Part shown: piece after piece, positions 53,430 through 62,543 of the stretch
Numbering within the stretch: the stretch's first letter is position 1
Layout of the letters: every line of letters begins with the position of its first letter
From: Streptomyces sp. PH10-H1
GTDB lineage: Bacteria; Actinomycetota; Actinomycetes; Streptomycetales; Streptomycetaceae
Direction: 5' to 3'
NCBI RefSeq assembly: GCF_030063355.1
Contig: NZ_JASISZ010000006.1
Coordinates: 62,001-126,000, forward strand
Length of the DNA: 64,000 nucleotides
The notes under the pieces: model-generated
Seen by the model: only the letters and a program-made list of their open reading frames with translations
Database searches by the model: none
Told to the model about the DNA's origin: nothing
Translations under genes and position numbers: made by a program

Positions 53430-55568
53430 ATGAGCGGCCTGAATCTCGATGACTTCGGCTCCCTGGTGGAGCGTCCCGACGCCGGCGTACGCCGTGAGGC
53501 GCAAGACCGCTGGCAGCGGCTGGTGAGCCCGGCGGGGGCGCTCGGCAAGCCCGCGGAGCTGGCCGAGTGGCTGTCGGCGGCCCAGGGGCAGGTGCCGGCG
53601 CGGCCGATCGCCCGGCCCCGGGTGCTGCTCTTCGCCGGGGACCACGGCGTCGCGGGCCTGCGCGTCTCGGCGCACGAGGCCGGCACCGCGGTCGCGCTGG
53701 TGCGGACGGTGCTCGACGGCGGCGCGGCCGTGAACGTGCTGGCCCGTCAGTACGGCGCGCAGGTCCGGGTGATCGACATGGCTCTGGACTGCGACCCGGC
53801 CGAGCTTCCCGCCGACGTCACCGCGCAGGACGGGGAGGGCCACCCGCACCTCTGGCGGCAGCGCAGCGCTGCCTACGCCGTCTGGTATCTGCGGGTTGTC
53901 GCCTTCCTCAACTTCCTCGGGGCGGTGTGGGTCTCCTTCGGCGCCGACATCCGGCGGCACAACGTCGAGGACTTCTTCACCCCCTATCTGCTCACCTCCG
54001 GCTTCACCACCGGGGTGTTCGCCCTCTTCTTCGCCAGCACGATGCGGCGCCGCAAGAGGCCCGCCTGGGTGCTCAATCTCGTACTGAGCGGGCTGTTCCT
54101 GCTGGTGCTCGCCCTGTCGATGGCGTTCCCCGAGTACCGGGGCCACGTCCAGAACTGGATCACCCTGGGCCTGACCGGCTCCTTCGTGGCCGCCCTGCTC
54201 GTCGGCCGCCGCGAGTTCCGCGCCAAGGGCGACCGCGCCAACCCCCGGCACGCCGTCTTCGTCGCCGTCGGCGGCCTCATCGTGGGCTCCCTGATCAGCG
54301 TGCTCCTGGTCACCGCCACCAACACCGAGCGCGGCTCGGCCTTCGGGTCCAGCTTCCGTTACGCGATCATGCGCATGATCGCGCTCGATCCGAATGACGA
54401 CAATTACGCGAACATCTCAACGCCCGGGTGGGTGGATGTCGTCATCAATGTCATGAGTGCATTGCTGTTCCTGCTCGTGCTGTACGTGGCGTTCCGCTCG
54501 CCGCGCGGCCGGGCGCTGCTCGGCCCGCTGGACGAGGGAAAACTGCGCGGCCTCCTGGACCGCTACGGCGACCGGGACTCGCTCGGCTACTTCGCGCTGC
54601 GCCGCGACAAGAGCGTCATCTGGTCGCCGAGCGAGAAGTCCGCCATCGCCTACCGCGTCGTCGGCGAGGTGTCGCTGGCCTCCGGCGACCCGATCGGCGA
54701 CCCCGAGGCCTGGCCCGGCGCCATCGACGCCTGGCTGGCCGAGGCCCGCGCCCACGCCTGGGTGCCCGCGGTGATGGGCGCGAGCGAGGAAGCCGGTGTG
54801 ATCTACGCCCGGCACGGCCTGGACGCCCTGGAGATCGGCGACGAGGCGATCGTCGAGACCGCCGAGTTCACTCTCGACGGCCGCGCGATGCGCACCGTGC
54901 GGCAGGCGTACAACCGCGTCAAACGATCCGGCTACACGGTCCGGATCCGCCGTCACGACGACATCCCCGCAGCGGAGATGGACGAGCTGCTGGAGCGCGC
55001 CGACCACTGGCGCGACGGCGAGACCGAACGCGGCTTCTCCATGGCGCTCGGCCGGCTCGGCGACCCCGCCGACGGACGCTGCGTCATGGTCGAGTGCCAT
55101 GACGGCGAGGGCGTGCCGCGCGCGCTGCTCAACTTCGTCCCCTGGGGTCCCGAGGGGCTGTCGCTGGACCTGATGCGCCGCGACCGTGACTCCGAGAACG
55201 GGCTGATCGAATTCATGGTCATCGAGCTGATCCAGCGCGCCGACGAGGTGGGGGTGCGGCAGATCTCGCTGAACTTCGCGATGTTCCGCTCGGTGTTCGA
55301 ACGCGGCTCGAAGCTCGGCGCCGGGCCGGTGCTGCGGATCTGGCGCTCGCTGCTGACGTTCTTCTCCCGCTGGTGGCAGATCGAGTCGCTCTACCGTGCC
55401 AACGCCAAGTACCGGCCCATCTGGGAGCCGCGCTACCTGCTGTTCGGCAAGACCAGCGAGCTGCCGCGGATCGGTATCGCCAGCGCCCGCGCCGAGGGAT
55501 TCCTCGAGGCGCCCTGGCTGCCGTCCCCGTTGCGCAGACGCGACCGTGACCGGGCCGGCAGCCGGTGA
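53430..55568 (+). CDS. Truncated CobT fused in frame to a lysylphosphatidylglycerol synthase-like protein
   Basis: Residues 1 to about 132 match the N-terminal part of CobT (LFAGDHGVAG motif), which attaches 5,6-dimethylbenzimidazole ribotide for cobalamin. Similarity stops near ADVTA; from QDGEGHPH on, the remaining 580 residues are a DUF2156 aminoacyl-phosphatidylglycerol synthase: five to six N-terminal membrane helices and a C-terminal GNAT-like catalytic domain with SLDLMRRDRDSENGL and IESLYRANAKY. The CobT catalytic C-terminus, about 220 residues, is missing. An in-frame ATG at 53778 could initiate the synthase alone. The next gene overlaps by 4 bases. Confidence 0.85.
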   Translation: MSGLNLDDFGSLVERPDAGVRREAQDRWQRLVSPAGALGKPAELAEWLSAAQGQVPARPIARPRVLLFAGDHGVAGLRVSAHEAGTAVALVRTVLDGGAAVNVLARQYGAQVRVIDMALDCDPAELPADVTAQDGEGHPHLWRQRSAAYAVWYLRVVAFLNFLGAVWVSFGADIRRHNVEDFFTPYLLTSGFTTGVFALFFASTMRRRKRPAWVLNLVLSGLFLLVLALSMAFPEYRGHVQNWITLGLTGSFVAALLVGRREFRAKGDRANPRHAVFVAVGGLIVGSLISVLLVTATNTERGSAFGSSFRYAIMRMIALDPNDDNYANISTPGWVDVVINVMSALLFLLVLYVAFRSPRGRALLGPLDEGKLRGLLDRYGDRDSLGYFALRRDKSVIWSPSEKSAIAYRVVGEVSLASGDPIGDPEAWPGAIDAWLAEARAHAWVPAVMGASEEAGVIYARHGLDALEIGDEAIVETAEFTLDGRAMRTVRQAYNRVKRSGYTVRIRRHDDIPAAEMDELLERADHWRDGETERGFSMALGRLGDPADGRCVMVECHDGEGVPRALLNFVPWGPEGLSLDLMRRDRDSENGLIEFMVIELIQRADEVGVRQISLNFAMFRSVFERGSKLGAGPVLRIWRSLLTFFSRWWQIESLYRANAKYRPIWEPRYLLFGKTSELPRIGIASARAEGFLEAPWLPSPLRRRDRDRAGSR

Positions 55569-56260
55569 GCCCATTCAGCAAGCGGCTCCGCGACTTCGCA
55601 CACGTCGAATGGGGGGGAGTCTTCGGGGACATCCAGTTCGAGGTGCGGACGAAGAGACTGCGCGCGATCCCGCTGACCCTCGGCTCGTGCGCGTTCATCC
55701 TGGCGCTGCAGGTGATACAGCACTCGGGCGCAGCCGGGCACGACTGGGTCAACCGGGTCGGCGGCGTCTACGCGACGCTCCCGTGGTGGGAGGCGCTGCT
55801 TCGCACTCCGCTCTCACTCTTCGTGCCCGACCCTTCCCTGCCCGTGTGGGGGCTGATCGCTCAGGTCGTCATCGTCTTCGGCATCGCCGAGATGACGGTC
55901 GGCAGGGTGCACACCCTCGGTATCGGGTTCCTCGCCACGCTCGCCGGCACGTCCTTCGCCCGCTACTCGCTGTCCGTCGGCCCCGACGGCTTCCTGGGGC
56001 TCCCGGTCTCCACCCTCGTCGTGCGCGACACCGGCCCCTCGGCGGCGGTCGTGGCCCTCGGGGTCTACGTCGCCTGCCGGTACCGCGCGTGGTGGACGTT
56101 GGGCGTGCTGATCCTCGCGATGCTCGCCGAGGTCGTCTTCATCGTGAACCTCGCGGGCTTCGAGCATCTGACGGCGATCGTCGCGACGCTCCTGCTGTGC
56201 GGCCTGGAGGGCCGGCTCCGCCGGCGACGGGAGGCGGCGGCCGTTCGGCTCCCGCCGTAG
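55565..56260 (+). CDS. Rhomboid-like membrane protein
   Basis: A 231-residue protein with six hydrophobic helices after a soluble N-terminus. A GPSA motif in DTGPSAAVVAL could be the rhomboid GxSx serine, and the FEHLTAIVATLLLCG helix carries a candidate His, so activity is possible but the canonical GASG and HxxG context is altered. GTG 55565 overlaps the preceding synthase stop by 4 bases, so the two are translationally coupled. Function unknown. Confidence 0.72.
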   Translation: MSPFSKRLRDFAHVEWGGVFGDIQFEVRTKRLRAIPLTLGSCAFILALQVIQHSGAAGHDWVNRVGGVYATLPWWEALLRTPLSLFVPDPSLPVWGLIAQVVIVFGIAEMTVGRVHTLGIGFLATLAGTSFARYSLSVGPDGFLGLPVSTLVVRDTGPSAAVVALGVYVACRYRAWWTLGVLILAMLAEVVFIVNLAGFEHLTAIVATLLLCGLEGRLRRRREAAAVRLPP

Positions 56261-56297
56261 CGGGGTCCGCCCGGGGGCCCCGGGGTAGCCTCACGCG

Positions 56298-57140
56298 GTG
56301 ACCGACTCCGACCGCCCCGGCGCCGAGCCCGCGCCCGCCGCCTCCGCCACCTCCGCCGCCTCCGCCGCCTCCGCCACCGACTCAGTGCGCTTCGCCTTCG
56401 GCACCCTCACCGTGCTCCCCGTGGCGGTCGGCCGCTGGGACCGGTCGGCCGCGCGCGGCGGGATGCTGTGCGCGCCGCTCGTCGGCGCGGTGGCCGGCCT
56501 GAGCGCCGCCGCGGCCGGCGGTCTGCTGCTCCTGCTCGGCGCCTCCCCGCTGCTCGCCGCCGTCGCCACCGCGGCCGTCCCCGCCGCCCTCACCCGCGGT
56601 CTGCACCTGGACGGCCTGGCCGACACCGCCGACGGCCTCGGCAGCGGCAAGCCCGCCGAGGACGCCCTGCGGATCATGAAGCAGTCCGACATCGGCCCCT
56701 TCGGCGTCCTGACCCTGCTCTTCGTCCTCCTCACCCAAGTCGCGTGCCTCGCCACCCTCTACACCGACAGCTGGTCCCGCGGCGCCGCCGCGGCCGCGGT
56801 GTCCGCCGTCGTGGCCCGTACGGCCATGACACTGGCCTGCCGCGACGGCGTCCCCCCGGCCCGCCCCGACGGCCTGGGCGCCGCCGTCGCCGGAGCCGTC
56901 CCGCTCCGCACCGCCGGCCTCACCGCCGCCGCCACCGTCGCCGTTTCAGCGGCGGCCGGCCTCCTCTTCGGCCCCTCCTCCGCCCTCCACTTCGGCCTCG
57001 CCGCCCTCATCGCCCTCGCCGCGGCCGAACTGCTCCTCCGCCACTGCCGCACCCGCTTCGGCGGCGTCACCGGCGACGTGTTCGGCGCCCTGTGCGAGAC
57101 GGCGGCCACGGCAGTCCTTGTCGTCCTGTCCCTGGGCTGA
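56298..57140 (+). CDS. cobS: Adenosylcobinamide-GDP ribazoletransferase
   Basis: A 280-residue integral membrane enzyme that joins adenosylcobinamide-GDP with alpha-ribazole. The diagnostic LHLDGLADTADGLGSG motif, with the metal-binding Asp residues, is near residues 99-114. Roughly seven hydrophobic helices. GTG start. It follows the rhomboid-like gene after 37 bases. Its supply of alpha-ribazole-phosphate normally comes from CobT, which is truncated here. Confidence 0.92.
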   Translation: MTDSDRPGAEPAPAASATSAASAASATDSVRFAFGTLTVLPVAVGRWDRSAARGGMLCAPLVGAVAGLSAAAAGGLLLLLGASPLLAAVATAAVPAALTRGLHLDGLADTADGLGSGKPAEDALRIMKQSDIGPFGVLTLLFVLLTQVACLATLYTDSWSRGAAAAAVSAVVARTAMTLACRDGVPPARPDGLGAAVAGAVPLRTAGLTAAATVAVSAAAGLLFGPSSALHFGLAALIALAAAELLLRHCRTRFGGVTGDVFGALCETAATAVLVVLSLG

Positions 57141-57239
57141 TCCCGGCATCACGGTGTGCTGTCGCACACGTGTCGTAGAAACGTCTGGGGCGAAAGTGAA
57201 AGAATCGCCCAGAAGGTAACGACTCATGGGGGTTAAACG

Positions 57240-60200
57240 GTGGCGAACCGGCCGACGGATTGGCATGTGCTGGATCTGGACCGGGATCCGGTGCCGGGTG
57301 ACCCGTACGAGGTGAAGGAACTCGCCCGCAAACTCGGGGACTTCGCGGATGACGTCTCCTCCGCGTTACGGTCGGTGCGGGGACTGGGCGGGAACAACGC
57401 GGTTCAGGACTGGGCGGGGTTAGCGGCCGACGAGTACCGCAAGCAGTTCGGTGATCTGCCGGGCGAGCTGGACAAGTTGGAGCGGTCCTACCGGCTGGCG
57501 TCGGGTGCCCTGGGTACGTACTGGCCGAAGTTGGAGACCGCGCAGGCCGACGCCGACCGCGCCCTGGCCCGCGGGCGGACCGCGCGGCAGGATCTGGACG
57601 CGGCCAAGACCACCCAGACCAACACCAGCGACTGGGTGAAGCGGGCGGGCGACAAGTCCAAGGAGTACCGGGCCGATCCGAAACCGGGTGTGGCGCCGCC
57701 GTCGGCTGACGAGGTCCGGACCGCCACCCGTAATGCGCTGGATGCCACCAACGCGCAGAACTCCGCCAACTCCGCCGTGCACGACGCCCAGCAGCGCCTG
57801 GACGCGGCCAAGGAACTCGCGGCGCAGGCCGCGCACCTGCGGGACACCGCCGCGAGCACCGCAGAACACGCCCTGCACGAGGCGTCCGACGCGGGGATCA
57901 GAAACAAGACCTGGTGGGAGAAGGTGGTCGAATGGGTCGTCGACCACTGGGGCGACATCGTCGCCATCTGCAAGGTCATCGTCGCCGTGCTCGGCGTCAT
58001 TGTGATGATCATTGGTGGGCCGCTGGCGTGGATCGTGCTGGCCGCAGCGTTGGTCGTCTTCGCCGACACCCTCATCAAATACGCCCAGGGCAAAGCCGGC
58101 CTGTGGGATGTGTTCTTCGCCGCCCTGGACTGCATTCCGATGTTCAAGGGCCTGACCACCCTCGGCGGCCTCGCCAAGATGGCCAAGGGCCTGCCCGCGC
58201 TCCTCAAGAGCGGCAAAGCCCTGGAGAACATCGCCAACAGTGTTCGTAAGGGAGCGGAGAGCATACGCCAAATGGGACGCGAGATGAAGAAGCTCTTCAC
58301 CTGTGGCGACCCCATCGACGTGGCGAGTGGCGAGATGGTCATGTCGGCCACGGATCTCCAACTCCCCGGTGTCCTGCCGCTCACATTGGAACGCCATTTT
58401 CGCTCCTCGAATCGGGCGGGCCGCTGGTTCGGCAGGTCCTGGGCCTCAACGCTGGACCAGCGGCTTCATCTCGACGACCAGGGGGTGCGCTTCACCACTG
58501 AGGACGGGATGGTATTGCACTACCCCGTTCCCAGCGCGGGTCTCTCCATCATGCCTGTCGAAGGTCCCAGATGGCCCTTGACCTGGGACGGCGAAAAGAC
58601 CGGCGACATGTCGGTCCGAATACCCGAGTCCGGCCGGACTCTCCGTTTCACCCCCCACGCCGGAACGGCCGAGCTGCTCCTTACGTCGGTCGGAGACCGG
58701 TACAACAACCGCACGACCTTTACCTACTCCGCGGACGCGGCACCCCTCGGCTTACGCCATTCGGGGGGATATCACATCGGAATCGAGACAGCCGACGGCC
58801 GGGTCACCGCCCTGCGCCTGCTCAGCGATCCCGAACAGCCGCTCTTGATGGGATACGCATACGACAGCGACGGCAACGTCACCCGGATCTATGACTCCTC
58901 CGGCCTGCCGCTCACCTTCAGCTACGACGGTCGCGGCCGGATCACCGGCTGGGAGGACCGGACAGGGACCGCGTACGGCTATGAGTACGACGCAGAAGGA
59001 CGCTGTGTGGGCACGACAGGATCCGAAGGGATCCTGAACTACCGCTACGCGTACGATCCCGGCGCCCGCACCACGGTCGCGACGAACTCCCTCGGTCACG
59101 CCACCACGTTCCAGTTCAACGATCAGTACCAACTCATCCGCGAAACCGATCCGCTGGGCCGGACCACCCTCCTGAGCTGGGATCGATTCGACCGTTTGCT
59201 CACCCGGACCGACCCCCTCGGCCGCACGACGAACTGCGCGTACGACAGCGCCGGGAACCTCACTACGGCGATCCGGCCCAACGGCAGCTCCGCGACGATC
59301 GAGTACAACGAACTCAACCTGCCCGTGGCGATCACCCAGCCCGACGGAACACGCGCCCTCTCCTTCTATGACGCCGTCGGGAACCGTACGTCCGCAACCG
59401 ATGCGCTCGGCACCACGACCACGTTCACGTACGACGAACGCGGCGGCCTGACCAGCGTCATCGACGCGTTCGGCGCCGTGCAGCAGGTTGTGGTCAATGA
59501 CTCCGCCGGTCTTCCCGCGGCGATCACCGACGTGAGTGGCAGCACGATCCGGATCACGCGCGATGCCTTCGGACGCATGGTGGAAGCCGCTGACGCCTTC
59601 GGGGCGTCCACAAGCGTCGGCTGGACGGGCGAGGGACGGATCGACTGGCGCACAGCTCCGGACGGAGCCGTCGAGCAATGGTCGTACGACGCCGAGGGAA
59701 ACCCCGTCGAGCACCGCTCCGGCAGCGGACGCGTAACGCGATACGAGAACACCCATTTCGACCTGTGCTCCGTTCGTACGGAACCGGACGGCACCCGATA
59801 CGAGTTCACCTACGACACGGAGCTACGGCTGGTGGCGGTCGCCAATCCGCTGGGCCGCGTCTGGAGCTACGCGTACGATCCCGCGGGCCGCCTCACCGGG
59901 GAGACAGACTTCAACGGCCGGACACTCAGCTACCACTACGACGCCGCCGGCCAGTTGACGGAACGCGTCAACGGGGCCCGGCAGAGTATCCGATTCGAGC
60001 GCGATGCCCTGGGCAACGTCACCCGGCAGAATGCCGGTGGTGTCGTCACCGACTTCGTTCACGACGCGCTCGGACGTCTGCAACGCGCCACCAGCCCCGT
60101 TGCCGACCTGTCCCGGGAACTGGATCCCCTCGGCCGCATTCTGGCCGAGAAGGTCAACGGTCGTACCATTTTGTCGAGTTACGACGCGATCGGCCGCCGT

Positions 60201-61820
60201 ACCCGGCGCACCACACCGGGCGGCGTCCTGAGCGTCTGGGAATTCGGCACCACCGGCAGGCCGCTGTCCCTGCGATCGGGCAGCCACACCGTGCGGTTCG
60301 CCTACGACGAAGCGGGCCGGGAGATCGAGCGCGACCTGGGGGGCGTCACCCTCAACTGGCAGTGGGACGACCTCAACCGTTCCACGACACAGACGCTGTC
60401 GGCTCGTGGCCCGAAGTCCCGGTCGGCGGAACGCCGGACCTTCACGCACGCCGCGGACGGAAGTCTCACATCCATCGATGACGCGTCAGGGGACTTCCGC
60501 CACTTCGAGCTGGATTCCACGAGCCGCGTTACCGCCGTCAACGGTACCGACTGGACCGAAGCGTACGTATACGACGCCGCCGGCAACCTCGCCGACGCGA
60601 CGCTGTCAGCCGGCGATCGCAGCGACCCGGAACCGGGCGACCGGTCCTACAACGGAACGCTCATCCAGCGAGCCGGGCGCGTCAGTTACGCGCACGACGA
60701 TCAGGGCCGCGTCGTCAGACGTACGCAGAAGCTTCTCTCGGGTGGCAGCCGCGTCTGGCACTACACCTGGAACGCCGAGGACCGGCTCACCGACGTCACC
60801 ACCCCGGACGGCAGCGACTGGCACTACGAGTACGACCCGCTCGGCCGCCGGATCTCCAAGTCGCACCTCGCCGACGACAGGTCGACTGCCCTCGAAAGGA
60901 CGGAATTCGTCTGGGACGGCACGCGCCTCGCCGAACAGACAACAGCGGAGACCACGACGACCTGGGATTGGGAACACGGCGATATCCCCGTCGCACAAAC
61001 GGTCCGCTCCTCGTTGCGCGATGCTCCCCAGGACGAGATCGACGAGCGCTTCTACGCCATCGTCACCGATCCGGTCGGCACACCGACCGAAATGGTCGAC
61101 GTATACGGCGTGATCGTCTGGAAGAACCGGTCGACACTGTGGGGATCACCACTCGGCGGCGCGCCCCCCGCAGCCGCGGACTGCCCGCTGCGCTTTCCCG
61201 GGCAGTACTACGACGCCGAAACCGGCTTGCACTACAACTATCAGCGCTATTACGAGCCCGGGACCGCGCGATATCTCAGCCCGGACCCTCTCGGTCTCAC
61301 CGCCGCCCCCAATCCCCACAGCTACGTCTCCAACCCGCTCAACTGGTCCGATCCGCTGGGCCTCACGGCATGCGTGGTGGATCTCTACCACGGCACCACG
61401 GGATCCGGCCTGGACGGAATCCTCAGGAACGGAATCGATCCCACCTTCAGCACCCGGGCCATGGACTTCGGCCAAGGCGGCTTCTATGTCACGAGTGATG
61501 CCAACCAGGCCCGGCAATGGGCCACCAGGCTGGCCGACAGGGCGGGCGACACAGCGGAGGTACTGCACTTCCGTGTCCCGAAGAGTGAGCTCGACACCCT
61601 CACGAGTAAGATCTTCCACGGCCCCAGCGACGATCTGGCCGAATTCATCAGGCATCACCGCAATGGCGGTGCCATGCACAGCTTCGAGATGGTGGAAGGC
61701 CCCATGCTGTTGAACCTCAGGGCCTTCCGCCGCGGCGCGGACGGTGTCTTCAAGGGACACCAGATCGCGATCTTCTCTTCTCAGGCGGCTGAACTGTTCA
61801 CCCGATCCCTGGTCCGTTAG
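57240..61820 (+). CDS. Rhs-family polymorphic toxin with ART-like (DUF3990-type) tip
   Basis: A 1526-residue protein. Residues 1-225 are helical and contain a WXG100-like region (LARKLGDFADDVSSAL to WAGLAADEY), probably a type VII secretion signal. Two hydrophobic helices follow (about 239-282), then a DUF6531 opening (CGDPIDVASGEM, residue 355), dozens of YD repeats and the core boundary ending DPLGLTA. The last 150 residues (from 1377) resemble DUF3990 ADP-ribosyltransferases: LYHGTT, GGFYVTSD and a terminal GHQIAIFSS. TTA codons occur at residues 43, 61 and 505. GTG start. Confidence 0.88.
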   Translation: MANRPTDWHVLDLDRDPVPGDPYEVKELARKLGDFADDVSSALRSVRGLGGNNAVQDWAGLAADEYRKQFGDLPGELDKLERSYRLASGALGTYWPKLETAQADADRALARGRTARQDLDAAKTTQTNTSDWVKRAGDKSKEYRADPKPGVAPPSADEVRTATRNALDATNAQNSANSAVHDAQQRLDAAKELAAQAAHLRDTAASTAEHALHEASDAGIRNKTWWEKVVEWVVDHWGDIVAICKVIVAVLGVIVMIIGGPLAWIVLAAALVVFADTLIKYAQGKAGLWDVFFAALDCIPMFKGLTTLGGLAKMAKGLPALLKSGKALENIANSVRKGAESIRQMGREMKKLFTCGDPIDVASGEMVMSATDLQLPGVLPLTLERHFRSSNRAGRWFGRSWASTLDQRLHLDDQGVRFTTEDGMVLHYPVPSAGLSIMPVEGPRWPLTWDGEKTGDMSVRIPESGRTLRFTPHAGTAELLLTSVGDRYNNRTTFTYSADAAPLGLRHSGGYHIGIETADGRVTALRLLSDPEQPLLMGYAYDSDGNVTRIYDSSGLPLTFSYDGRGRITGWEDRTGTAYGYEYDAEGRCVGTTGSEGILNYRYAYDPGARTTVATNSLGHATTFQFNDQYQLIRETDPLGRTTLLSWDRFDRLLTRTDPLGRTTNCAYDSAGNLTTAIRPNGSSATIEYNELNLPVAITQPDGTRALSFYDAVGNRTSATDALGTTTTFTYDERGGLTSVIDAFGAVQQVVVNDSAGLPAAITDVSGSTIRITRDAFGRMVEAADAFGASTSVGWTGEGRIDWRTAPDGAVEQWSYDAEGNPVEHRSGSGRVTRYENTHFDLCSVRTEPDGTRYEFTYDTELRLVAVANPLGRVWSYAYDPAGRLTGETDFNGRTLSYHYDAAGQLTERVNGARQSIRFERDALGNVTRQNAGGVVTDFVHDALGRLQRATSPVADLSRELDPLGRILAEKVNGRTILSSYDAIGRRTRRTTPGGVLSVWEFGTTGRPLSLRSGSHTVRFAYDEAGREIERDLGGVTLNWQWDDLNRSTTQTLSARGPKSRSAERRTFTHAADGSLTSIDDASGDFRHFELDSTSRVTAVNGTDWTEAYVYDAAGNLADATLSAGDRSDPEPGDRSYNGTLIQRAGRVSYAHDDQGRVVRRTQKLLSGGSRVWHYTWNAEDRLTDVTTPDGSDWHYEYDPLGRRISKSHLADDRSTALERTEFVWDGTRLAEQTTAETTTTWDWEHGDIPVAQTVRSSLRDAPQDEIDERFYAIVTDPVGTPTEMVDVYGVIVWKNRSTLWGSPLGGAPPAAADCPLRFPGQYYDAETGLHYNYQRYYEPGTARYLSPDPLGLTAAPNPHSYVSNPLNWSDPLGLTACVVDLYHGTTGSGLDGILRNGIDPTFSTRAMDFGQGGFYVTSDANQARQWATRLADRAGDTAEVLHFRVPKSELDTLTSKIFHGPSDDLAEFIRHHRNGGAMHSFEMVEGPMLLNLRAFRRGADGVFKGHQIAIFSSQAAELFTRSLVR

Positions 61821-61831
61821 GAGTTTCAGCC

Positions 61832-62137
61832 GTGTCCGAGTTCATCATGCCCGCAGTGCCGGAAATGCAGGAATACCTCGGCGAAGTCGCCGAAGAACTG
61901 GTGACTCTCTTCGGGATCTCCCGGGCCGAGGCCGTGGCACGCATCAACCAGGCGTGGGGCCATCAGGTTTTCGACGAGTGGCCCGACCTGCTCGCCCACG
62001 AGGACCCCGAACACTGGGCCTACGGCCTCTACTACGAGGGGGACGTGCCCTACTGGGAGCCCGACGCCGATCGCTCCCCATGGCGGATCCGCCAAGCCCC
62101 GCCGCGGGACTCGCCCGCATGGACCCTGGAGGTCTGA
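61832..62137 (+). CDS. Probable immunity protein for the Rhs toxin
   Basis: A 101-residue acidic protein beginning VSEFIMPAVPEMQEY, with an ALWHQ-free but Trp-rich middle (AWGHQVFDEWPDLLAHEDPEHWAYGLYYEG). It starts 12 bases after the toxin, using a TAGGAG ribosome site that includes the toxin stop. Small size, acidity and position are typical of cognate immunity proteins. No family was recognised, and no TTA codon is present. Confidence 0.7.
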   Translation: MSEFIMPAVPEMQEYLGEVAEELVTLFGISRAEAVARINQAWGHQVFDEWPDLLAHEDPEHWAYGLYYEGDVPYWEPDADRSPWRIRQAPPRDSPAWTLEV

Positions 62138-62203
62138 CCGGGTACGGCATCGCCGGCGGAACGGCGGGCAGCGTGCGGCAGCGTGGAAATCTGACGCTCT
62201 ATC

Positions 62204-62518
62204 GTGGACAGCATGTCTGCCCCTGAGCTGATCCGTATCGTCTCGCGCTCCTCCCCCATGGCCCTCGCCCAGGTGGATCGCGTCCGTACCGAGCTGGCCG
62301 CGCTCCACCCCGGCATTCGCACGGAGGTCGTCCCTGTAACCACGTCCGGCGACCGGTGGATGGGCGATCTCGCGAAGCTGGACGGGAAGGGCGCGTTCAC
62401 GAAGGAAGTGGACGCCGCCCTGCTCGCCGGGGAGGCCGATCTGGCTGTGCACTGCGTCAAGGACGTACCCGTTGACCGGCCCCTCCCGGCCGGCACCACC
62501 AGCAGCGATCACCACTGA
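62204..62518 (+). pseudogene. Hydroxymethylbilane synthase (hemC) N-terminal fragment
   Basis: The frame carries the first 95 or so residues of a porphobilinogen deaminase: [35 protein letters not shown] and [18 protein letters not shown]. It then diverges and stops in TSSDHH, where about 310 residues are expected; the Cys that holds the dipyrromethane cofactor is absent. Either GTG 62204 or ATG 62213 starts it. Almost certainly non-functional, presumably with an intact hemC elsewhere. Confidence 0.82.
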
Positions 62519-62543
62519 CGAATCGAGGTTGACTCAGGACGCG

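Noticed and set aside
57240..62137. Rhs unit as a prophage or ICE with attachment sites
   Set aside because: No integrase, tRNA or direct repeat flanks were seen; only that it lies beside a gene fragment.
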